This document shows, piece after piece, positions 1 to 6,866 of a stretch of 64,000 bases of DNA. Position 1 is the first letter of the stretch, and every line of letters begins with the position of its first letter. The notes beneath the pieces are model-generated. The model ran no database searches. It saw only the letters and a list, made by a program, of their open reading frames with translations, and had not been told where the DNA came from. Location of the stretch: positions 1 to 64,000 of the forward strand of contig NZ_FZOF01000009.1 of assembly GCF_900188405.1 (NCBI RefSeq). Direction: 5' to 3'. Both the position numbers and the translations under genes were made by a program. The DNA is from Actinacidiphila glaucinigra (GTDB lineage: Bacteria; Actinomycetota; Actinomycetes; Streptomycetales; Streptomycetaceae).

Positions 1-92
1 CTGATCCACCCCGAAGGGCTTTACCGTTCGACTTGCATGTGTTAAGCACGCCGCCAGCGTTCGTCCTGAGCCAGGATCAAACTCTCCGTGAA
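1..92 (-). rRNA. rrs: 16S ribosomal RNA, 5' end (partial)
   Basis: Read on the minus strand, the sequence contains the universal 16S 5' signature (AGAGTTTGATCCTGGCTCAG) followed by the actinobacterial GACGAACGCTGGCGGCGTGC. The gene runs off the left edge, so only about the first 92 nt are present. The mature 5' end is placed at about position 92 by analogy with other Streptomyces 16S genes and is accurate to a few bases. It is the first gene of an rrn operon transcribed leftward out of the window. Confidence 0.97.
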
Positions 93-208
93 TGTCTTCA
101 CGAGAGCGGCACCATCGGGAGGAATAATCCCGACGTGCCCAGCGTCCTCGCTGTGTATTTCTTCAAAGGAACCTCGACCATCCGAACGGATGGACGGGGT
201 ATCAACAT

Positions 209-247
209 ATCTGGCGTTGACTTTTGGCACGCTGTTGAGTTCTCAAG
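209..247 (-). promoter_or_regulatory. rRNA leader antitermination/processing block
   Basis: On the minus strand the sequence reads TTGAGAACTCAACAGCGTGC followed by CAAAAGTCAACGCCAGATA. This conserved string recurs in Streptomyces rRNA leaders and spacers ahead of 16S and 23S genes. It is generally interpreted as a boxB/boxA-like antitermination and RNase III processing region. The assignment rests on sequence recognition; the function is inferred. Confidence 0.7.
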
Positions 248-468
248 GAACGGAAGCTTCCTTCGAGACCGTCTCACCGGCCCCTCCGGGCTTTCCCTTC
301 GTTGTCTCCAGCTTAGCAGATCCGATTTCCTTCTCCGCCACCCTCTGGAGGGGGTTCGCCGTCCGGCTTTCGCTTTCCGGCTTTTCCGACTCTATCAGAC
401 CGTTTCCGGCCTGATCCCCAGTCAGCGGGGCTTGTCCTCCCGGCTGTTGGGCCGTTCCGACTGGTGAA

Positions 469-499
469 ACATTAGCGGACCGGTGGCGCCCGATGCCAA
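469..499 (-). promoter_or_regulatory. candidate second rrn promoter (weak)
   Basis: A TAATGT -10 hexamer, identical to that of the strong upstream promoter, lies at 469-474. The best -35 match is TTGGCA at 494-499, giving a long 19-bp spacer. Tandem rrn promoters are usual in Streptomyces, which is the main reason to list it. Confidence 0.35.
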
Positions 500-638
500 T
501 CGAGCAATTCCTTCGATCCTCATTCCGGAAAACGCACACGCGAACGAGACGACACGAAGCCGTTCGTCGAGATGGGTCTTACGGGATGGCTGCCCGGGGC
601 CGGCCGGAGCCGGTGTTCACCGGCGGGCAACTCGGAGA

Positions 639-667
639 ACATTACGGATCCCCCGTACGTCTGTCAA
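639..667 (-). promoter_or_regulatory. strong housekeeping-type rrn promoter
   Basis: The minus strand has a perfect -35 TTGACA (662-667), a 17-bp spacer and -10 TAATGT (639-644). Transcription should start near 632 and run toward the 16S gene. The hexamers and spacing fit the HrdB-type consensus. It starts right after the end of the MarR gene, with no room for another gene between. Confidence 0.8.
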
Positions 668-682
668 ACCGGGGCAGCAGGG

Positions 683-1246
683 TCAGTCCAGGTCCGTCAG
701 GCGGCCGCCGGCGTCGGGCTGGTCGGCCTCGACGCGACGCAGGAGACGGGTCAGCAGGTCGCCGAGGACGTTGCGTTCGTCGGGGGCGAGGTCCTGGAGG
801 AGGTCCGCCTCGAAGGCGGACGCCATGCGCATCGTCTCCAGCCACTTGCTGCGGCCGAGGTCGGTGAGCTCGACGATGACGCGGACGCGGTTGCGCTCGT
901 CGCGCTCGCGGGTGACCAGTCCCTCCGAGACCATGCGGTCGATGCGGTGGGTCATGGCGGCCGGGGTGAGGCCGAGTCGCTTGGCGAGGTCGCCGGGGCC
1001 GAGGCGGTACGGACGGCCCACGACCACAAGGGCCTTGAGGACCTCCCACTCGGCGCTGGTGATGCCGACCGCCGACAGGTGCCGGCTGTAGCCCACGTTC
1101 ATACGGCGGTTGAGCCTGCCCAGGGCCGTGACGATCTTCTCGACCTGGGGATCCACCTCGGGGTACTCGCGCTGGTAGATCGCGATCTGCTCGTCGAGGT
1201 CCAGCTCCTGCGGGGTGCCGGCGGAACCGTCGGATGCGCTCGTCAT
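683..1246 (-). CDS. MarR-family transcriptional regulator
   Basis: The protein has 187 aa and the usual MarR layout. An N-terminal helix (residues ~15-50) leads into a winged helix-turn-helix at ~60-130. The DNA-recognition part is around the LAKRLGLTPAAMTHRIDRMV stretch, followed by a basic wing (RDERNRVRVIVELT) and a C-terminal dimerisation helix. MarR proteins bind short palindromes and are released by phenolic or other small ligands. The gene is divergent from an MFS exporter with a palindrome-rich gap between them (1305-1338), the classic autoregulated efflux arrangement. Its ligand cannot be told from sequence. The annotated start is an ATG; other upstream starts are not obvious. Confidence 0.88.
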   Translation of the reverse strand: MTSASDGSAGTPQELDLDEQIAIYQREYPEVDPQVEKIVTALGRLNRRMNVGYSRHLSAVGITSAEWEVLKALVVVGRPYRLGPGDLAKRLGLTPAAMTHRIDRMVSEGLVTRERDERNRVRVIVELTDLGRSKWLETMRMASAFEADLLQDLAPDERNVLGDLLTRLLRRVEADQPDAGGRLTDLD

Positions 1247-1304
1247 GGCAGGAGTGTCCCACGAAACTCGTTGGCCCTAAAGACTTCCGGCATGTACTGT
1301 TTAG

Positions 1305-1338
1305 CTTCGAAGTTTAAAGTTGAAGTCTTCATGTTCAA
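1305..1338. promoter_or_regulatory. candidate MarR operator between divergent regulator and exporter
   Basis: Two overlapping palindromic segments sit in the divergent gap. One is CTTCGAAGTTTAAAGTTGAAG (1305-1325, imperfect; 15 of 21 positions self-complementary). The other is TTGAA-N9-TTCAA (1320-1338), which contains TGAAG-T-CTTCA. The stretch is AT-rich against a GC-rich background, as expected for a MarR-type operator covering both promoters. Binding is inferred. Confidence 0.5.
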
Positions 1339-1362
1339 GAACTACTGACCTAAGGGGTGAGT

Positions 1363-2610
1363 GTGACCACCGCGATGGGCGCCGCGCTGCGCCGGATCCA
1401 GCTGGGCAACGCGCTGAGCGCGTTCGGCAACGGCTTCACCGTCCCGTTCCTGTTCGTCTACGTGGCGCAGGTACGGGATCTGGGAGCGGGCACGGCGGGC
1501 GTCGTACTGTCCGCGTTTGCCGTCGCCGCGCTCGCCGTGCTGCCGTTCACCGGTCGGACGATCGACCGGAACGGCCCGCTGCCCGTGCTGCTGGCCGGTG
1601 CGTTCGCGGCGGCGGTGGGCTCCATGGGCTTCGGGCTCGCGTCGAGCGCGCCCCTGGTGATCGCCGCTTCCGCGGTGATGGGCGCCGGCATCGCCGTGAT
1701 GCAGCCTGCGCTGGCCACGCTCATCGTGTGGTGCTCCACGCCGAGGACGCGGTCGCGGGCCTTCGCCACACAGTTCTTCCTGAGCAACCTCGGGCTGGGG
1801 GTCGGCGGTCTGCTGGGCGGTCTGCTGGTCGACACCTCGCGTCCGGACTCCTTCACGCTGCTCTTCTCGATCGAGGCCGCGATGTTCGTCGTCCTCGGTG
1901 TCGTCGCGGCCTCCGTACGGCTGCCGAAGGCGGCGCGCATGGAGACGGTGCCGACGGAGAAGGCGGTCGGCGGCTGGCGGGCGCTGCTCGCCGACCGGGC
2001 GATGGTGCAGCTGTGCGTGCTGGGCGGGGTGCTGTTCTTCGCCTGCTACGGGCAGTTCGAGTCGGGGCTCTCGGCGTACGCGGTCGAGGTGACCAAGGTG
2101 TCGCCGGCGACGCTGGGCCTCGCCCTCGCGGCGAACACCGCGGCGATCGTGGTGGCGCAGTTCGCCGTCCTGCGGTCGGTGGAGCGGCGGCGGCGCAGCC
2201 GGGTGATCGCGGCTGTCGGTCTGCTGTGGGCCGTGGCGTGGGTGGTCGCGGGGCTCGCCGGGCTGACGGGCTCCGCGCACGGGGTCGCGACGGCGATGCT
2301 GATCGCCACGTACGCGCTGTTCGGGCTCGGCGAGGCGATGCTGTCGCCGACGGTCGCGCCGCTGGTGGCGGACATGTCGCCGGAGCGGATGGTCGGCCAG
2401 TACAACTCGGCGTTCGCGCTGGTGAAGCAGCTGGCGCTGGCCGTGGGTCCGGCGGTCGGCGGGCTGATGGCGGGCGGCGGGATGTACGCCGAGTACATCG
2501 TGATGCTGGTCGCGTGCTCGCTGGCGGTCACCGTGCTCTCGGTGCGGCTGGGCCGGCGCCTCACGGTCGGGCAGGACGCGCCGATGCGGGAGCCCGTGCT
2601 GGCGGCGTGA
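1363..2610 (+). CDS. MFS transporter (drug-efflux type)
   Basis: This is a major facilitator superfamily protein of ~415 aa with about 12 hydrophobic segments. Features typical of the drug:H+ antiporter group include the LPFTGRTIDRNGP loop between TM2 and TM3 and a related repeat in the second half (GPAVGGLMAGG). It is an integral inner-membrane protein. The divergent MarR gene suggests ligand-induced export. Two in-frame GTG codons compete: GTG 1357 overlaps the ribosome-binding sequence AAGGGG (1352-1357), so GTG 1363, with proper spacing, is preferred. The substrate is unknown. It converges with the next gene, 7 bp downstream. Confidence 0.88.
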   Translation: MTTAMGAALRRIQLGNALSAFGNGFTVPFLFVYVAQVRDLGAGTAGVVLSAFAVAALAVLPFTGRTIDRNGPLPVLLAGAFAAAVGSMGFGLASSAPLVIAASAVMGAGIAVMQPALATLIVWCSTPRTRSRAFATQFFLSNLGLGVGGLLGGLLVDTSRPDSFTLLFSIEAAMFVVLGVVAASVRLPKAARMETVPTEKAVGGWRALLADRAMVQLCVLGGVLFFACYGQFESGLSAYAVEVTKVSPATLGLALAANTAAIVVAQFAVLRSVERRRRSRVIAAVGLLWAVAWVVAGLAGLTGSAHGVATAMLIATYALFGLGEAMLSPTVAPLVADMSPERMVGQYNSAFALVKQLALAVGPAVGGLMAGGGMYAEYIVMLVACSLAVTVLSVRLGRRLTVGQDAPMREPVLAA

Positions 2611-2617
2611 TCCCCCG

Positions 2618-4267
2618 TCAGCCGGGGAGTGCGAACTCGCACCACACCGCCTTGCCGCCGCCGGGGGTCCGCCGGGATCCCCAGGCGGAGGCGATGGTGG
2701 CGATGATGGAGATGCCCCGGCCGGCCTCGTCGGCCGGTTCGGCGCGGCGGCGGCGCGGCAGGTGGTCGTCGCCGTCGGTGACCTCGATGATCAGGCGCCG
2801 GTCGGTACGGCGCAGCCGCAGTCGCATGGGCGGAACGCCGTGCTGGAGCGAGTTGGCGACCAGTTCGCTGGCGGCGAGGACGCCGAGGTCGACGAGTTCG
2901 ACGGGGAAGCGCCAGGAGGTCAGCACACCCTGGGCGAAGGCGCGGGCGCGGGGGGCCGCCTCGATGCCGCCGAGCAGTTCCAGGGATGCGTTGCGGAACA
3001 GCTCGGAGTCGTTGCCCTCGCGCTGCGGGTACTGCATGACGAGCACGGCGACGTCGTCGGCATGCTCGGAGGTGACGCCGAGGGCGCGCAGCAGGCGGTC
3101 GCAGATGACCTGGGGGCTGCCGGTGGCGCCGGCGACGGCGTTCATCAGGGCGGACACGCCCTCGTCGATGTCCTCGCCGCGGCGCTCGATGAGGCCGTCG
3201 GTGTAGAGCACGGCGGTGGCGCCCGGCCCGAGGGGGACGGAGCCGGAGGTGTGGACCCAGCCGCCGGTGCCCAGCGGCGGTCCGGTGGGCTCGTCGGCTC
3301 GGCGGACGGTGCCGTCGGCGTCGCGGACGACGATCGGCAGGTGGCCGGCGGAGGCGTAGGCCAGCCGTCCCTCGCTGGGGTCGTGGACCGCGTAGACGCA
3401 GGTGGCGATCTGGGTGGCGTCGATCTCGGCGGCGAGTCCGTCGAGGAGCTGGATGACCTCGTGCGGGGGCAGGTCGAGGCGGGCGTAGGCGCGGACCGCG
3501 GTGCGGAGCTGGCCCATGACGGCGGCCGCGCGCACGCCGCGGCCCATGACGTCGCCGATGACGAGGGCGGTGCGGCCGGCGCCGAGGGTGATGACGTCGT
3601 ACCAGTCGCCGCCGACGGCGGCGTCGGTGCCGCCGGGCTGGTAGGTGGCGGCGACGCGCAGGTCGTCGGGTTGTTCGAGCTCCTGGGGGAGCAGGCTGCG
3701 CTGGAGGGTGACGGCGGTCGCGTGGAGGCGGCGCTCGCTCTCGCGGAGCCGTTCGGCGGACTGGACCTGGTCGGTGACGTCGGTGGCGAAGACCAGGACG
3801 CCACCGGTGTCGCCGGCGTCCTTCACCGGGACGGGGCTGCAGGTGAGGGTGAAGTAGCCCTGACGAGTGGCGGTGGCGACCTTGCGGGCCTTGACGGTGC
3901 GGGGCTTGCCGCTGCGGAAGACCTGGTCCATCAGGGGGAGCAGGCCGAGTTCGGCGAGCTCGGGGAGGGACTCGCGGGCGGGCTCCCCCGGCGTGCGGGT
4001 GCCGAAGACCTCGGCCCACGCCTCGTTGACGTACCCGAGGTGGTGGGTGGGCCCGTGGGTGACCGCGATGAGGGCGGGCAGCCGGCCCAGCACCTCGCGT
4101 ACGGGGAGGGCGTCGAGGGTGTGCGCCGGCGCGTCCGGGTGCTCGGCGGCCTCCCCGCGCGCTGCGGGTACCGCTCCGCCGGACGGGGGTTCGGCACCGG
4201 CGGCCGCCGCCTGGGCATTGCGTCGCTGTGTTCCGGGGAGCCGGGCGCTCCAACGCGTGAGGTTCAA
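2618..4267 (-). CDS. PAS - SpoIIE phosphatase - HATPase regulatory protein
   Basis: The 549-aa protein has three modules. A PAS-like sensor (~55-160) is followed by a short coiled linker. A SpoIIE/RsbU-type PP2C serine phosphatase (~190-390) shows the GGDWYD and GDVMGRG metal-site motifs. A C-terminal anti-sigma-type ATP-binding domain (~420-549) has an N-box ELVANSLQHG and the GRGISI lid glycine motif. Such proteins combine phosphatase and kinase/anti-sigma activities in partner-switching networks and act on STAS anti-anti-sigma factors. The likely partner is not encoded next to it. No membrane segment is evident, so it should be cytoplasmic. The start is a TTG preceded by GAGGAA; this is the least certain point. 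Confidence 0.85.
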   Translation of the reverse strand: MNLTRWSARLPGTQRRNAQAAAAGAEPPSGGAVPAARGEAAEHPDAPAHTLDALPVREVLGRLPALIAVTHGPTHHLGYVNEAWAEVFGTRTPGEPARESLPELAELGLLPLMDQVFRSGKPRTVKARKVATATRQGYFTLTCSPVPVKDAGDTGGVLVFATDVTDQVQSAERLRESERRLHATAVTLQRSLLPQELEQPDDLRVAATYQPGGTDAAVGGDWYDVITLGAGRTALVIGDVMGRGVRAAAVMGQLRTAVRAYARLDLPPHEVIQLLDGLAAEIDATQIATCVYAVHDPSEGRLAYASAGHLPIVVRDADGTVRRADEPTGPPLGTGGWVHTSGSVPLGPGATAVLYTDGLIERRGEDIDEGVSALMNAVAGATGSPQVICDRLLRALGVTSEHADDVAVLVMQYPQREGNDSELFRNASLELLGGIEAAPRARAFAQGVLTSWRFPVELVDLGVLAASELVANSLQHGVPPMRLRLRRTDRRLIIEVTDGDDHLPRRRRAEPADEAGRGISIIATIASAWGSRRTPGGGKAVWCEFALPG

Positions 4268-4383
4268 ACGTCCGATTCCTCGTATTTGTCACTCTTTGCA
4301 GGTGCTGGCGCACGCTTGGTCACGGGTCCAGTGTGGCCGACCCACCGCTCCGGGGGAATCGGCCACCGCATCCGCACTGGCGG

Positions 4384-5763
4384 TCAGGGCGCGTCGGGCT
4401 TTCGTCCGGTCTCCGCGGCGAGCTCGAACTCGGCGCGGGGGTTCTCCAGCGAACCGAGCGAGACGATCTCACGTTTGAAGAGCCCGGACAGGACCCATTC
4501 GGCCAGGATGCGCGCCTTGCGGTTGAAGGTGGGCATCCGGCTGAGGTGGTACGCGCGGTGCATGAACCAGGCGGGGTAGCCCTTGAGTTTGCGCCCGTAG
4601 ACCTGCGCCACGCCCTTGTGGAGACCGAGCGAGGCGACCGATCCCGCGTACGCGTGACGGTAGTCGGTCAGGGGCTCGCCGCGCAGGCTCGCGACGATGT
4701 TGTCGGCCAGGACGCGCGCCTGGCGCAGGGCGTGCTGGGCGTTGGGCGCGCAGAGTGCCCCGGGGTCGTCGGAGGTGAGGTCCGGGACGGCGGCGGCGTC
4801 GCCCGCGGACCAGGCGCCCTCGGTGCCGGCGATGCGCAGGTCCGCGGTGCACTCGATCCGGCCACGGCCGCCCAGCGGCAGATCGGTGCGGGACAGCACG
4901 GGGTGCGGTTTGACGCCGGCCGTCCACACCAGGGTGCGGGTGGGCACGCGGGAGCCGTCGTCGAGGGCGGCGACGCGGTTCTCGCAGGACTCCAGCCGGG
5001 TGTTCAGGCGGATGTCGACGTTGCGGCCGCGCAGCTCGCGGATGGCGTACCGGCCCATCTCCTCGCCGACCTCGGGGAGGATGCGGTCGGTGGCCTCGAC
5101 CAGGATCCACCTCAGGTCGTCGGCCTCGACGTTGTGGTAGTAGCGCACGGCGTAGCGCGCCATGTCCTCCAGCTCGCCGAGCGCCTCCACGCCCGCGTAG
5201 CCGCCGCCGACGAAGACAAAGGTCAGGGCAGCGTCGCGGACCTCGACGTCCCGGGTGGAGGAGGCGATGTCGAGCTGCTCCAGGACGTGGTTGCGCAGCC
5301 CGATGGCCTCCTCGACGGTCTTGAAGCCGATGCCGTGCTCGGCGAGGCCGGGGATGGGCAGGGTGCGGGAGACCGAGCCGGGTGCCAGCACCAGGTGGTC
5401 GTACGGCAGCTCCAGGGCGACGGAGCCCTCCTCCTCGGTGGCGAGGGTGGTGAGCGTGGCGACCCGCTTGCCGTGGTCGATGCGCCGGGCCTCGCCGATG
5501 ACCAGCGTGCAGCGGTCCAGGACGCGGCGCAGCGGCACCACCACGTGGCGGGGCGAGATGGAGCCCGCGGCCGCCTCGGGCAGGAAGGGCTGGTAGGTCA
5601 TGTAGGGCTGCGGTTCGACCACGACGATTTCCGCTTCGTCGTGTTTCAGCCTGCGCTGCAGCCGCAAAGCGGTGTACATGCCCACATAACCGCCGCCGAC
5701 GACGAGGATGCGCGGGATACCGGATTCTTCTGCCGCGCCGGACGGCCCCTTGAGTGCTGCCAT
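4384..5763 (-). CDS. ndh: type II NADH dehydrogenase (FAD-dependent)
   Basis: The 459-aa two-dinucleotide-binding flavoprotein has an FAD-binding GxGxxG (VVGGGYVGMY, ~21-30), a second Rossmann motif (VFVGGGYAGVE) for NADH, and the Streptomyces NDH-2 signature SISPRHVVVPLRR. NDH-2 passes electrons from NADH to menaquinone without pumping protons and sits peripherally on the inner membrane through its C-terminal region. The ATG at 5763 (MAALKG) is chosen because homology begins just after it, and longer frames upstream carry no NDH-2 sequence. It is divergent from the TetR gene, which could control it, though the palindrome found lies closer to the TetR start. Confidence 0.88.
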   Translation of the reverse strand: MAALKGPSGAAEESGIPRILVVGGGYVGMYTALRLQRRLKHDEAEIVVVEPQPYMTYQPFLPEAAAGSISPRHVVVPLRRVLDRCTLVIGEARRIDHGKRVATLTTLATEEEGSVALELPYDHLVLAPGSVSRTLPIPGLAEHGIGFKTVEEAIGLRNHVLEQLDIASSTRDVEVRDAALTFVFVGGGYAGVEALGELEDMARYAVRYYHNVEADDLRWILVEATDRILPEVGEEMGRYAIRELRGRNVDIRLNTRLESCENRVAALDDGSRVPTRTLVWTAGVKPHPVLSRTDLPLGGRGRIECTADLRIAGTEGAWSAGDAAAVPDLTSDDPGALCAPNAQHALRQARVLADNIVASLRGEPLTDYRHAYAGSVASLGLHKGVAQVYGRKLKGYPAWFMHRAYHLSRMPTFNRKARILAEWVLSGLFKREIVSLGSLENPRAEFELAAETGRKPDAP

Positions 5764-5933
5764 CGTTCCATGAGGCAATGGGCCATCGGGGTTTGTCCAC
5801 AGGGCGGACGGCAATGAATGGCCGAATCCTGTTCTCCGGCAGGTCACGGGCGGGTTTCTGACCGGTGTGAAGTGCCCGAAGGGAGAATCGGCGGCCCGGG
5901 TACTCCGATCGTGGGTGGGTTCCCCCTTCATTC

Positions 5934-5963
5934 TTGACCGGGGCTCAACTATGTTCGTATCCC
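5934..5963 (+). promoter_or_regulatory. candidate promoter for the TetR gene
   Basis: TTGACC (5934-5939), an 18-bp spacer and TATCCC (5958-5963) point toward the TetR gene. The -35 is good and the -10 is only moderate. The predicted start lies ~90 nt upstream of the ATG, upstream of the palindrome at 6019-6034, which would fit repression by roadblock. Confidence 0.35.
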
Positions 5964-6018
5964 GCCGGGGTGCTCGCGCGGCGCAGTCCGCCGCCTTCCG
6001 GCGATCATGGGGTGGGGA

Positions 6019-6034
6019 GTCTCCGGGGGGAGAC
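6019..6034. promoter_or_regulatory. candidate TetR autoregulatory operator
   Basis: A perfect inverted repeat GTCTCC-N4-GGAGAC lies 24 bp in front of the TetR ATG. TetR proteins commonly bind short palindromes next to their own start. The assignment depends on position and symmetry only. Confidence 0.4.
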
Positions 6035-6057
6035 GCGATTAACCGGGGGATACACAT

Positions 6058-6756
6058 ATGCATATTCAGGACCCGCAATGGGCGATGACCGCGACCGTCA
6101 GCGGCCATCCCGATCCGGACGTGCGCGGTGGCGGCGGGGGCCGTACGTCCCCGCTGCGGGTGGACGCACAGCGCAACCTCGAGCACGTCCTGAGGGCCGC
6201 GCGCGAGGTCTTCGGCGAGCTGGGGTACGGCGCGCCGATGGAGGACGTGGCGCGGCGGGCCCGGGTGGGCGTCGGCACCGTCTACCGGCGCTTCCCCAGC
6301 AAGGACGTGCTGGTACGGCGCATAGCCGAGGAGGAGACGGCACGGCTGACGGAGCAGGCGCGCTCGGCCCTGGGCCAGGAGGAGGAGGCCTGGTCGGCGC
6401 TGTCCCGCTTCCTGCGCACGTCGGTGGCCTCCGGCGCCGGGCGGCTGCTGCCGCCGCAGGTGCTGCAGGTGCAGCCGGCCGGTGCGGCCGAAGGGGCGCG
6501 GGTGCCGCAGCAGCGCGGCGGGGCCGACGACATCACGTCGGGCGCCGGGATCACCGCCCTCCTGGACGTAGTCGGGCAGCTGGTGGAGCGGGCACGGGCG
6601 GCCGGTGAGCTGCGCGTGGACGTGTCGGTGGCCGACGTGCTGCTGGTGATCGCCACCGCGGCGCCGTCGCTGCCGGACCCGGCCCAGCAGGCCGCCGCCT
6701 CGGCCCGGTTGCTGGACATCCTGCTGGAGGGACTGCGGTCCCGTCCGGGGGCGTGA
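6058..6756 (+). CDS. TetR-family transcriptional regulator
   Basis: The protein has 232 aa. A TetR HTH spans ~38-85: the first helix includes RNLEHVLRAAREVF, and the recognition part is around MEDVARRARVGVGTVYRRFP. A variable ligand-binding domain of all-helical type follows. The start ATG 6058 has a GGGGGA ribosome-binding site 7 nt upstream. An ATG at 6085 would give a shorter protein but has a poor site. The N-terminal ~30 residues are Gly/Arg-rich and may be disordered. Neighbours are ndh (divergent) and the sigma-factor gene (same strand, 110 bp on). The ligand is unknown. Confidence 0.88.
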   Translation: MHIQDPQWAMTATVSGHPDPDVRGGGGGRTSPLRVDAQRNLEHVLRAAREVFGELGYGAPMEDVARRARVGVGTVYRRFPSKDVLVRRIAEEETARLTEQARSALGQEEEAWSALSRFLRTSVASGAGRLLPPQVLQVQPAGAAEGARVPQQRGGADDITSGAGITALLDVVGQLVERARAAGELRVDVSVADVLLVIATAAPSLPDPAQQAAASARLLDILLEGLRSRPGA

Positions 6757-6866
6757 CGCTGACCCGTTCAGGTGATGACCCGCTTCCGGGGGGTGAAACT
6801 CCCCGGACGGGTGGTTCTGATGCTTGACAGGTCGTCGGACGGTAAGGGTGTGCCACTCTTACGCCC

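Larger units (their letters stand above)
93..682 (-). other. rrn operon promoter and leader region (no protein gene)
   Basis: This is 590 bp between the MarR gene stop and the 16S 5' end. Both strands lack a plausible coding frame. It holds a strong promoter (639-667), a weaker candidate promoter (469-499) and the conserved leader box (209-247). The rest is expected to be transcribed leader RNA. Streptomyces rrn operons normally carry several tandem promoters, so further start sites here are likely but I cannot place them firmly. Confidence 0.8.
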
